NCBI GenBank assembly: GCA_036365455.1 | Contig: JAWQUS010000020.1 | Span: 3,817,001 to 3,881,000 of the forward strand | Length of the DNA stretch: 64,000 nt | DNA from: Macrosoma leucophasiata | Lineage: Eukaryota > Arthropoda > Insecta > Lepidoptera > Hedylidae | Direction: 5' to 3' | Shown here: piece by piece, positions 10,347 to 21,100 of the stretch | Numbering within the stretch: position 1 is the first letter of the stretch | How the letters are laid out: each line of letters opens with the position of its first letter | Translations under genes and position numbers: made by a program | Notes under the pieces: model-generated | Database searches by the model: none | What the model was told of the DNA's origin: nothing | What the model saw: only the letters and a program-made list of their open reading frames with translations

Positions 10347-12480
10347 ACTGTGGTCAACTAATATCCTTTCATGATGAAATCAAAAATAGAGATTCAAAAC
10401 ATGACATAGTGTTTGTTCCTATCAATGCGAAGCGGATTAAGAAATTTAGAGAAAATATTAAGCCAAAACTTTCATATGTACAGTACCATGATGATGTACA
10501 AACCCAAATATATTATACAGTAACTTTTTTGACATTATTGCAAAAGAGTACAATCTAGTCTTTACTAAAAAGAGCAAAAATGTAAGAAGTCATAAGTCAT
10601 TTAATGAATGGGCGACTGTTGGAATACATAAGAGTAGGCAGAGATTGTATGAACTTTATGGTGAAAGATCATATAATCATATTAATTCTTTTAAACATTA
10701 TGTTAAAATGTATTCAAATCATTTCAAAGATATTTAAAAAAGTGTGTGCCTTGGCTAAGTCACTACATATTAAAAATAAAATTAAAAATTCAGCAAATAA
10801 AATTAAAGCGACATGGAATGTCATTAATAGCGAAACTGGAAAATGTACGGAGCGCAACTCTGATTTTAATTTAATTATTGACAACGCACTTATTTCAACT
10901 GACAAAGAAGTTGCCTCAGCATTCGAAACTTTCTTTGCCAATATTGCAGTTTCTACCACCGAAGACCTTATTTCTTCTCCTACCGTCGCTGAATCGTTAT
11001 TACAACATAGTGTAAAAGAAAGTAAATTTAAGTTTAATTTTAAGTTAGTAAGCACTGCAGATGTTATGGATGCTTTTAAATGGATTAAAATTAAGAATAC
11101 TAGTGATTTATGGGGCATATCTGTAAAAATTGTCAATCGTCATAAACTTCGTTCCAAGGATCGTTCAACTACTGATGCAGGTGTTGAACTTGTCAAACAC
11201 ATTTTTGAAGCTTGGGAAGAATCAGAGGATGCTCTAGGAGTATTCTGTGACTTATCCAAAGCATTTGATTGCGTCCAGCATGAAACATTAGTCAGAAAAT
11301 TATACCACTACGGCATTCGAGATACCGCTCTAGAACTTATGACTTCATATTTAAGCTCGAGAACCATGTATGTTGATATAAATGGAACGAGATCTCCTGG
11401 CACTTCGATGGATATGGGGTCCCGCAAGGCTCAATTCTGGGTCCATTTCTGTTTTTAGTTTATATTAATGACTTGCCATACATTGTTAACGATAATCAAG
11501 AAATGATATTATTTGCAGATGATACTTCTCTCATAATCAAAATGAAAAGGCAACAAGTAGCTAGTGACGATGTAAACAATGCCCTCTCTAAAATAGTACA
11601 TTGGTTTAGTGCTAACAACCTACTGTTAAATAGTAGAAAGACAAAATGTGTTAAATTTTGTACACCTAACGTTAAACAGGTTGCAACCAATGTGAATCTA
11701 AACGAGGAAGCATTGGAATTAGTAGACTCCACGGTATTTCTTGGCTTAACCGTGGATACAAAATTGCAGTGGGGTCCTCATATTTCCAATCTAGCCCGTA
11801 GACTAAGCTCCGCAGCGTTTGCGGTAAAAAAGATACGATCCTTAACTGACGTTGAGACGGCTCGATTGGTTTATTTTAGCTATTTTCACAGTATTATGTC
11901 CTATGGAATTTTGCTATGGGGACATGCCGCCGATGTCAACACCATTTTTGTTTTACAAAAAAGAGCTGTGCGTGCTATCTACGGGCTAAGTCCGCGAGTG
12001 TCTCTCGGAGATAAATTTAAGGAAATAAATATATTGACTGTAGCTTCGCAATACATTTATGAAAATGTACTGTATGTACGTAAAAATATTAGCGAATTTC
12101 CCAGTAGAGATAATGATTATATAAATACTAGGAACAAACACAAGTTGTCTGTGCATACAACACGACTGCATAGGGTGAGTAATTCTTTTAGAGGTCAATG
12201 TATACGCTTCTTTAACAAAATACCTGAGATGTTCAAAGTCTTTCGATTAATAAATTTAAGAAAATTATCAAAAAACGCTTATACATGTGCAACTTTTATA
12301 AAACATGTGATTATCTTAATGACACGACACCATGGGATTGAAGCGATCGTTCACAGGCTATTTCGAAAACCTGTACTTTGGATTTACAGACTGTATTAGA
12401 TTTAAGTTTAAATTCAAAAGAGCTGTACTGAGTTTCTTCACACTTAACCAGCTGGTTAGTACCTATAATATCGCAGGTAC
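10346..12480 (+). pseudogene. LINE-alpha ORF2, reverse transcriptase part (broken)
   Basis: Resumes the endonuclease at DCGQLISF (10346) and stays open to the TAG at 10556-10558. It continues in other frames as KIKATWNVINSETGK (about 10795), then an FCDLSKAFDCVQH motif A (about 11240-11280), GVPQGSILGPFLF (11413 onward), FADDTSL motif C (about 11510) and a C-terminal GILLWGHA..LQKRAVRAIYG region ending by 12399. There are frameshifts near 10560-10730 and near 11409. A deletion near 11137 removed the fingers segment (the NYRPIS region is absent). The 3' end after about 12330 is shared with a second copy at 48653-48706 and 48947-49270, which identifies the family's 3' tail. Non-functional. Confidence 0.8.
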
Positions 12481-12504
12481 AAGTATACACACAACAAGGT
12501 AGGT

Positions 12505-12640
12505 ATTAAATGTAAACCAGATTTTTTAGCTATCCATAAGTGTTTTCGTATGATCCAAAATTAACCAAAAGTTACATCAAAAAATGCTGCCCAAAGTCAC
12601 TATTCGACGAGAACGAAGTCGCGGGCACAGCTAGTTACGA
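12505..12640 (+). repeat. Dispersed repeat ending in CGAAGTCGCGGGCACAGCTAGT, copy 2
   Basis: Homologous to 9808-9938 over its whole length. It lies directly after the LINE-alpha 3' tail. The end CACAGCTAGT is clean here. Confidence 0.55.
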
Positions 12641-12696
12641 ATAAAAGAGCACCATATTTTAACTGCTTTGAATATTGAATTCTTGATATTGAAAAA

Positions 12697-13020
12697 TAGT
12701 TTTTTTTATGTAACGAAGGTAGCAAAGAAGCTTTCAGCTCACATGGATGTTAACTAGGTCATTACTACAGCCTATAGACATTTACACAAAAACCAGAGGT
12801 CAAAATGCAAATGCGTTGCCACCCCTGAGACCTTAGCTGTTATTTCTATGTGATAGTTATTATATGGGCCATACCATCTAACCGGACCCCGATAGTGCTA
12901 AACACTACCATTTGGCGGCAGATAGATTAGGTAATGCGGTGGTACATACCCCTACCCTCGAGTTTCTACACAGCCTACACTAGAACTCTACCACGGTGAA
13001 GTACCTAAATATTGCTTAAT
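12697..13020 (-). repeat. rep-P, diverged copy
   Basis: Degenerate member of the rep-P family (see 50892-51180 for the best copy). The T-run at 12701-12708 corresponds to the poly-A tail on the minus strand. The AGCGGCA-like and GGTAATGCGGTGGT blocks and the terminal CTCTACCA are recognisable. Confidence 0.6.
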
Positions 13021-13266
13021 CTCTCCAGACACGAGAAAAATATGACAATTGAAATTCAATTGTGTCTCGCCGCCGGTGGCCGTACGATCCTTGAAGGATT
13101 AATATTGAAAAGTATATAACGAAAATAGAAAAACTAGTAGATAAATAAACGAGTGTCACTACTTATATTTATACTTATATATACTTTCCTATTTGACCCA
13201 TATGATTTACTTCCCACCTCGAAGCTTATTGGTTAACGCGTATAATATACACCTACGTGCACTAAC

Positions 13267-13440
13267 TTTTTTTTTTAATGTAAAGGAAGTGTTAAACAAG
13301 CATGCAGGTCACGTTGATGTTAAGTGATGACTGCAGCCTATAGACACCCACACAAAGACCAAGGTCAAAATGCAGATGCGTTACCACTTCTGAGGCCTAA
13401 GGTGTTACGCCTCTGCGCCGGAAATTACAGGGCCGTTCAC
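13267..13440 (-). repeat. rep-P, tail half
   Basis: Begins with a T-run (poly-A on the minus strand), then GTTGATGTTAAGTGATGACTG, GCAGATGCGTTACCAC and CGGAAATTACAGGGCCGT blocks of rep-P. It stops there, so it lacks the head: a 5'-truncated retroposed copy. Confidence 0.7.
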
Positions 13441-13574
13441 ACACTTCTAATGAAATGACGAGTTTAAAGGCCTATTTACACTTCGTCGAGTACAGTAGCA
13501 AGTTTAGTTACAGAGCAGTTGCCACTTAACAGTTAAATAGGCAGTCGCGTTCAAATGTCTTCGTGGAGAGTGGC

Positions 13575-13907
13575 CAGTACCGGATAAATCCGGTGCGGGG
13601 CCCGTAGCAAATGTGACCATGGGGCCCTAGAGTTACATTGCCTACTGAAATTAAGGATGTAAATAAAACAACATTTACGAAAAGGAATCCAAAACAAATT
13701 TAGGGGATTCCCCCTGTAGGTATTGTGGTATTGCCAACTTGCAACATAATAATATAGGTACCTATATAATTAGTGGTCAACGCTCCCTTTGAGAATAGCT
13801 AAGGTGTATTACATATTTGTGTTTTTTTTTGGGCACAGGCACGGGGCCCCCAATGGCGCGGGGCCCGTAGCATTTGCTACGCCTGCTATATGGCTAATCC
13901 GGTACTG
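13575..13907 (+). mobile_element. hAT-M1 MITE, copy 1 (333 bp)
   Basis: Terminal inverted repeats CAGTACCGGAT..CCGGTACTG, flanked by AGAGTGGC (13567-13574) and AGAGTGCC (13908-13915), an 8-bp duplication with one mismatch as expected for hAT elements. The interior is homologous, in opposite orientation, to 50290-50627. No coding capacity. Confidence 0.75.
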
Positions 13908-14139
13908 AGAGTGCCTAGTTTAGTTAGGGATGGTATGCACTGAACTAAACTCACTCGTTCACACGAACGGCGACGCGGCGAGTTTAGTTAGCGGGTGGCG
14001 GGGGACCCGCTTATCCCGTTCAAGTTAATTGCTACTTAATTTATTCTCAGTACCGGCGTTACGACCATTGACGCCCCGGGCAAGAATATTGTGGCGCACA
14101 CTTAAGGCAACCAAAATTGAGTAGGTGTTATTTTATGCC

Positions 14140-14300
14140 GAATCAACGAAATAGTATGGACGCTTCGACGTCCCGCCTGTTTTCCCTTCTTGCAGCCCGC
14201 ACCTCCCATTTAGTCCCATTCCGGCAGTCTGAATTGAGGTTGCGAGCGGGCAACTGTGTGTGTACGTGTAAAAACACGTCCGCCGTGTGGCCCTGAGGGG
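14140..14300 (+). repeat. Dispersed repeat (GACGTCCCGCC family), diverged copy
   Basis: The block around ATAGTATGGACGCTTCGACGTCCCGCC, followed by GTGTACGTGTAAA, resembles 26075-26236 and 27541-27720, which are much closer to each other. Class unknown. Confidence 0.45.
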
Positions 14301-14746
14301 TAATAAAACTGGTCGTTCTCTCTGCGATTCAAACGAGATTACCTCTACTTATCCGGCTAGGTTTGCAAGTTTACTCGTTATTGTACTTATCGAGGTGTAA
14401 ATCGACCTTAAGGTTTAGGCCAATGCACATCTGGAATCACGCAACTGTTTTGCCACGAATAACATTCTACTTACATTCCATATTTCAATACAGAAATCGC
14501 AAGAATACTCAAATACATACCTACCCTTCAGTCATATCAATTAAGTGTAGATAGATAGCATTCACGTGATTCTGCGAATATATTAAACTGGTATCTTACT
14601 ATGAGATATAACATAGCTTAATATGAAAAAAGATCGCGTACTGTAGGTACTTTGGTAAATAATCGCCTTGAAGTTTTAATTTTACATGGAGTAAAACCCC
14701 TAGTAGTGAGCCTTTTAGAGAGAAGTAACTTAACTTTCAAGTTAAT

Positions 14747-15066
14747 GCAAATGCTCTGCATAGAGAGCTGCGTGACTTCCAAGCGTTTTCTGCGCTCTAC
14801 TGTCCGCCCGCATATGTTTTAATTTTAAGTCTCCCCCTTATTCATAAACGTATTTTAGCTAAAGTGTTGCTAATCTCTCCTTTGTCTTTTTCAATCCTGC
14901 GCATGACAATGAAGCTGACAAAGAAAAAGCATTCTATAGCTAAAACGTATCTGAAGTAAGTTTATGAATAAGGGGGATAGACTTTAAATTAAAACATATA
15001 GCGGGCGTAAAGTAGAGCGCCAGGCATCGCTTGGAAGTCAGGCAGCTCTCTGTACAGAGCATTTGC
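14747..15066. mobile_element. Foldback element, ~320 bp, TIR GCAAATGCTCTG
   Basis: Nearly the whole element is an inverted repeat. GCAAATGCTCTG and AGAGAGCTGC at the left return reversed at the right (CAGAGCATTTGC at 15055-15066). An inner arm (CCCCTTATTCATAAACGTATTTTAGCTA against its reverse near 14935-14980) also matches. A single strand could fold into a long hairpin. No ORF. Confidence 0.7.
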
Positions 15067-15308
15067 TATTTGACATTATCTTTTATTTTAGAACTGCCTT
15101 ATTTAAGCGACTCGTCTCGAGTCGGCGAAAGTCCACTTCACCGGTCAATCTCGGCGAGCGCAGAAAGCGCTATTATGAAGTCGATGACCGTATTTCACAT
15201 GTCTTAAATAAGTTTGTTAACTTTTTGACCAACGTATTGACATAGTCAACGACTGAAAAATCAAAAAAATCTCGAGATATCCAAGCATATAGTCGGCAAC
15301 CGGCTTTA

Positions 15309-15674
15309 GGCTGCCTGTGCATTGACGCAGAGTGAGACAGCGGTGCGGAGCCAGCGAGTATGCGGAGCAAACTTGCGCTCTGTGCGAGTTTACACGACGA
15401 GTCATAGCGGAGGGCAGCGCGGTGGACGATCAGTTCAGTTGTACGCGAGGTATTACGGAAAATCAGTCAGTCAGCTCGCTCCACCGCCTCACACAGTTGC
15501 CTCGCTCAGCCGCCTCGCACCCCACGCGCTGATCCGAAAAAGTATGATTTTTAAAAACCAGCTCGCAAATCCTTGTCTACTGCAGTTGAGCAGAGATTTT
15601 ATGCAATCCTCTTGGTAAATATTTTCTCGCTCGCTCGCTGCGCTGCCTTGCACCGCGTCAATGGACAGGCAGCC
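15309..15674. mobile_element. PIF/Harbinger-type MITE, 366 bp, TTA duplication
   Basis: Inverted ends GGCTGCCTGT(G/C)CATTGACGC, flanked on both sides by TTA (15306-15308 and 15675-15677), the target duplication of PIF/Harbinger elements. The interior is GC-richer (CGCTCGC runs), so short spurious frames appear on both strands. Non-coding. Confidence 0.65.
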
Positions 15675-15679
15675 TTACG

Positions 15680-15970
15680 ATATTGATTGCTTACTGCGAT
15701 GGTATTCATATTTTGATAAGAACTTTTTGCGGTTAATGAGAAAAATTCAGCAGTAACTATTAATACTGGAACAGTCTGTGACAATTTATTTCGTTTAATC
15801 ATATTTTATATTTTATTTAATTAGGCTCCTAAGGAGCACTTTACATAGTCAAATAATTTTATTTGTAATTATACGTCCTATCTAATCCTACTAATTATAG
15901 TCACGTCCGTGACTGACTAACAAAACCCAATAATACCAGTAAACTCAGTTTACGAGAAATTCGAACTTGA
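15680..15970. other. No gene seen
   Basis: AT-rich DNA. At 15823-15845 a GGCTCCTAAGGAGCACTTT segment resembles the end of the LINE-alpha 3' region at 49240-49260. Otherwise nothing is recognised. Confidence 0.35.
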
Positions 15971-15973
15971 TAA

Positions 15974-16278
15974 ACTGTCTCAGTAGCCTAGTGGTAGCAG
16001 GTCACTACTACTACGCCGAGGTCCTGCGTTCGATGCCCGTTTCGGGGGCTATCAGAGATAATGGTGTAGTCTTTTGTCTCTGGTTCTATTGGGATTTTTC
16101 CATTTTCTGGAAATTTCCCAGTAGGTACCTCGAAGTTTGGTAATGTGCCCGGAGATGTCAACAGGTTCGCCACCTGTTACGTGGGCCAAAACGTAACCGG
16201 CGAATCGTAGGTGTTTGCATGTATGCTTGAATGCATGCATTTACTAATTTTTTCGGGTAATACAGGCATACAGTTACG
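15974..16278 (+). mobile_element. SINE-A copy 1
   Basis: tRNA-derived SINE. An A-box-like segment (TAGCCTAGTGG) at ~15987 and a B-box-like one (GCGTTCGATGCC) at ~16026 are spaced as in Pol III promoters. The body has TCTATTGGGATTTTTCCATT and GGAAATTTCCCAGTA blocks and ends in a TACAGGCATACAGTTACGTT tail. Other copies are at 20623-20933, 32812-33036, 37709-38006, 44336-44514, 48597-48652 and 51491-51800. Confidence 0.75.
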
Positions 16279-16305
16279 TTTTTTAAGTACGTTTTTTTAT
16301 TTATA

Positions 16306-17040
16306 CACACTAGTGGTAGAGTTCCCAGGTAAGCTCTCAGGGGTAACTATGCATCACAGAGACATATAATAAGAACTAAGGTCTCAGGGGTGGCTATGCA
16401 TTAGACCTCTTGTTTTGTGTAGCTATTCCATTTTTCCATTTCATTCCAAATTCCGATGTTAGGCATCTAAAAAAAAATTATAGAACTATAAACCACGTTT
16501 TTACCACTCCATGGCACATACATTTTTCTTATTTGCTCATGACTGAACCGTAGGACGAATTCGCGAAATGTTTTATTGATCAAAATTACATAACACGCTA
16601 GCTATGGTGGCATGGTGGGAATCTGGGCGTCATGGCAACGATTAAATAAGCCCTTTTTGGACTTTATAAATTAAAACTACGTAATAAGTAACACGACTGA
16701 ATAAGATATGAAATTATTTACTGATTACATTCATTTAGAGAGCTTGTTTAAGCTTTTTAATGACTTTTAGTGGCACACGTAGTTTGATGGTAAATTAATA
16801 GCGATATTTATAAATACCACAAGATCGACTACTACTAACTACTGGTGGTAGAGCTAAAGTGACGAAGCTCACCGCATTACCTAATTTACTTGCCGCTAAA
16901 TGGTAGTATTCAGCACTATCGTGTTCCGGTCAGGTGGTAATGTACGCCCCTGTAATTTCCCGCACAGAGGCATAACACCTTAGGCCTCAGGAGTGCATCT
17001 GCCTATAGACACCCACACAAGGAGCTCTACCACCAGTGAA
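16306..17040 (+). repeat. rep-P fragments and AT-rich DNA
   Basis: A short fragment at 16306-16425 (TAGTGGTAGAGTTCCCAGG, TCTCAGGGGT) and a longer one at 16844-17030 in head-to-tail order: TGGTGGTAGAGCT, CACCGCATTACCTAAT, CCGCTAAATGGTAGTATT, GTTCCGGTCAGGTGGTAATGTA, GGCATAACACCTTAGGCC. Between them (16430-16840) I see no gene. Confidence 0.6.
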
Positions 17041-17056
17041 GACCACCAGTGAAACC

Positions 17057-17845
17057 CATAGAGCACACGGCCACCACCTCAGACCGGTGGGGAGTAGCCA
17101 TAGCGTTTATTACCGATGTTAAACAGTCTGTCATTTTTGCGGGGGCAACTACGTGTGATACACACACTGCAACAATCAGCTATTACTACGAAACTCACAC
17201 CTTGACCTTGATAAAAAAGTAGATAATAAATCTATGGACAAAATACATAAATAATTTCACGCACACATTTAAACATCTTACCGCAGTGTCTCAAGAAAAA
17301 GGTCTTTGATCAGTGTGTGTTGCCAGTTATGACTTATGAGATAGAAACGTGGTCGCTCACAATGGGCCTCATAAGAAGGCTCAAGGTCACTCAGAGAGCA
17401 ATGGAAGGAGATATGCTCGGAGTTTCTCTGCGAGATCGAATCAAAAATGAGGAGATCCGCATGAGAACTAAAGTTACCGACATATCTCACCGAATAGCGA
17501 GACTCAAGTGGCGGTGGGCAGGGCACATAGCTCGAAGAACTGACGGCCGTTGGGGCAGAGCAGTTCTCGAGGGGTGACCGCGTACCGGAAAGCGAAGCGT
17601 AGGCAGACCCCCCACAAGATGGACCGGCGATCTGGTGAAGGTCCGGGCAATCGCTGGATGAGGGCGGCCCAGGACCGTTCGTTGTGGCACTCTTTGGGGG
17701 AGGCAGCAGTGGACGTCTATTGGCTGAAATGATGATGATGATGATGATTTAAACATCTGGGCGACAGGCGTAGGTACACTTGTACTTGTACTTTGACAAA
17801 GGGGAAAGCCTGCATATGGCTACTACCCTCCCGTGTTGTTCTATG
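17057..17845 (+). mobile_element. hAT-M2 MITE copy 1, interrupted by an RTE fragment
   Basis: The ends CATAGAGCACAC and GTGTTGTTCTATG are diverged hAT-M2 inverted repeats. The body matches 38242-38534 and 44993-45285. At ATTTAAACATCT the element is split by a 468-bp RTE fragment. The intact copies carry one ATTTAAACATCT at the same point (near 38437 and 45190), so they act as the empty site. Confidence 0.8.
17279..17746 (+). pseudogene. RTE-type LINE 3' fragment (reverse transcriptase C-terminus), inserted with 12-bp duplication
   Basis: Encodes the end of an RTE ORF: VMTYEIETWSL, RAMEGDMLGVSLRDRIKNEE, RLKWRWAGHIARR, with a frame break near 17577 before the RRQTPHKMDRRSG-like segment. It ends in (ATG)n, the usual RTE tail. 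ATTTAAACATCT at 17267-17278 and 17747-17758 is the duplicated target. It is 5'-truncated, as RTE copies normally are. Confidence 0.88.
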
Positions 17846-18048
17846 ACCATACCATAAGCCTTTAAGTACAACTTTATTTTAAAAATTATAACTTTATTAA
17901 TTAGCATACAAAAATGTTAATCATTCTGTCTATCACATGAAAAACATTAATTAACCAGACTTCTAACGGATACAGGTGTGTCTGACATACGCCTAATCTC
18001 GACCTAGGATGTCTAAACCAGTGAACTGATTTGAAAATACCATTTCAG

Positions 18049-18084
18049 TATATAAGGTGCGCGGGCGCAGATAATTACTCAGAC
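18049..18084 (+). promoter_or_regulatory. Core promoter of the cuticle-type gene: TATA box and initiator
   Basis: TATATAAG at 18049-18056 and a CTCAGAC initiator-like motif at 18078-18084 lie about 30 bp apart, the standard distance. The start codon at 18119 follows about 40 bp later, giving a short leader as in many insect cuticle genes. Confidence 0.7.
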
Positions 18085-18118
18085 TACATTCTTACTCCGG
18101 TAGCAACGGTCTGATACC

Positions 18119-21100
18119 ATGAGAACCATAGTGAGTATTGATATAGTTGTCAGATGTTTAATTGATTCTTGGATTTATTTTAAATTGGAATTGTAACATT
18201 TTAACATTATTGCGCGCGATAGCGGTTCCATATATGTTTAACAGAGCTTTCAGACGCAAAGCAGAAAAAAGCTTTTAGACAGCTTGTAGTTTCTGTAAAA
18301 GTTTTAGACGTTTAGTACTTGTTCAGTTTTAATTAGGGGTCGCAGTTTCATTTCTAATGCGTTTAATGGATAGTATATTAGCATTTTTACACACTATGCC
18401 GAAGCTACGCGGCGGAAATTCGGCGGCTGATTTTGCGTTCGGACGTATTCGGCTGATATGACACATTATAAGTGCCGAACTTATCAGAATCAGAAACTCA
18501 TTTATTCATTTAGGGGCAGGCACCTCTTATGACACGTCAAAAACAAACAAAATAAATTAAAGTGAATAACATTTGATATACAAGTCAAACAAGCTAAAAA
18601 AATATGTATATAGTAAAAAATATCACTAAGATAAAACTAAACATAATGTACTAATGTAAATAAGTATATCAGTAGAATGTCTCATTTCCCCTTTTACACT
18701 GACTAACTGATAAGAAAGAGAAAAGAATAAGAGTCATTCTTACGCGGCAGAACTTCAGTTCTGTGTGTCGGCATAGTGTGTGAATTCAGCAATCGAACCG
18801 AACTTGGGTCGTACGCCCTTCCGAAGTTACGCTATACGCTATAACGCAGCTTATTTTATTAATCTCTCGTCAGCACGGGGTCCAATTTGAACCCCGGAAC
18901 TTTGTCAGGCTTGCGCGGGGACATGGGGGGTCCAACACGTAGAGGCCCTTTCGAGAATTTTGATCTACTTTGTAATGGGTTATATTCGGCGGGACCTCTC
19001 TCTGACTGCATCAATAGTTAATACAAACACAGACAGACCCCGCAGAATATATGGGACTATTGTAATGATAAGTGATTCGCCAAACTTTGGGCTAGGTGGG
19101 TGAACTGGGGGCACTTGCTGGCTGGGCCTATGGAGTGAGATCCGGCACCTGCCTATGTTCAACATCTCACATTATTGAGTCCTACTTTAGGGAGGTGTCT
19201 TCTACATAAACTGATATATTCAGTCGACTGGTAGTTATCCATAATAACACACGTCCGGATTTGGTATGGAGCGGACAGTGGATTTGGTACGCTTCGAACA
19301 AAATCTGGCCATGTGTAGAGGAGTCCGGCGGACAGACTTATTATTAACCAAGTCCGGTGCGGTCCGGTCGCGCGTGTTTGGTCGGCTGCGGACCGAGTCC
19401 GGTCGTGTGTAGCGACAGCGGATTTGGTCGGCGGATTGGCGTGTGTTATTACTATCACATTTGTTATACGTCAAAACAAGAAGATTGAAATAAGTCTGCC
19501 ATAAGAGACGGTTGTATTGCCCCTGTTCCGCAGTCCCAGTTCCTCATGAGACGATATCTACGCCTTAACACAATCATTAAGTAAGTAAGCAGTCATTAAG
19601 ATTTCACCGTGTACTTATAGTAAAACACAAGCTGTGGTAGTATTTAACATAACATATGACCACGTCTCACATTCCAAATGCAAAGAGCATTAAAAATTGT
19701 AATTTCGTCGCCATAAAAATACCACATTTAAACTCGATTAAAAACATTTGAAATATTAGGTACCTGTGAATACCACAAATGTAAATTGGTGCACCTGGCT
19801 TGAAAATGCTACGTAGTTCCGGTCCGCATTTTTGGTAATCACTATAAATTATATGCCTTCCATGTATGCAACAAACATATTAACAACATACAGTCCACAG
19901 CTATTTGAACTTCCTTTCATATTTTATTTTTGCACGAGTCACACTTTTCTGTTTCAATACTTGGATTGAAACTTTTTATTTATAACCGACTTCTAAAAAG
20001 GAGGAGGTTCGTTACTCGATGTTCGACATGCACCTATGTTTTTTATGCGTATTCATCGAATTCTCCATCAACTCTAGACTGATTGAAATAAAACTATTTT
20101 TACGGATTTATCTCGCATTATTAAATATATTAATGGCAACCCATTATACGTCCCATTGCTGGGCACGAGTCTCTCCACATTTTGGGGGGAGGCCTGGAAC
20201 TTACTCGACCACGCTGCTCCACTGCGGATTGGTGGCGATACGGGTTAGTGGCCAACCCGCTGTCGAATGTTTTCAAACCGCCCATAAGGCCTCTGACAAG
20301 GTTTAACTATTGCTATCCATCGATAGCAACCGGGACCGACGGCTTAACGTGCCCTTCGAAGCAGCGGAAGCGCATTTAATTTGCCCATCACACTACCCGA
20401 CCGCGCCTGTAGTGCTTAACCGAGTAGATCGCTCATGATCTACAAAAGGCGCCAAGCCATGCGCGCTTCAAAAAAAAATGAAAATTGTGACATACCTACA
20501 ATTGACGGTGATTTTATTTATTTTTGCAGGTACTCTTCGCCCTTCTGTCGGTGGCTGTAGCCAAGCCAAATCCAGGTGGCTACTGGGACGCTCCCGCTGT
20601 ATGTTACATACTTTTTACACGTAACTTCGCGCCTGTAATCCCCGAAGGGGTAGGCAGAGGTAAATGCATGCAGTCAAGCATACATGCAAACACCCACGAT
20701 TCACCGATTACGTTTTGGCCCATGTAACAGGTGGCGAGCCTGTTGACATCTCTGGGCACATTACCAAACTCCGAGACACTGGGAAACTTCCAGAAAATGG
20801 AAAATGGAAAAATCCCAATAGAACCAGAGATAAAGGATTTTAAACCGCTCTGATAGCCCCCGACCCGGGTATCGAACTCAGGACCTCTAGCGTAATAGTA
20901 GTGGCCTGCTACCACTAGGCTACCGAGGCAGTTACATAATTTTTATATTTGCATTAAATATTTAATTTTAAAACTCAATGAGATATATAGGAACTACACC
21001 GGAGAAATGAGTCGGTTCAGTCTTTAAATTGATTTGACAGATTTATGTGAAATCTGTCAAATCACAGTTAAAGTGTAGTAAATTGACTTCTGGAAACTAG

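Noticed and set aside
12697..17040. Possible satellite or CRISPR-like array, because the same blocks recur
   Set aside because: Blocks recur in the order of one 290-bp repeat, in both orientations, with irregular spacing; no regular repeat-spacer pattern and the organism is eukaryotic.
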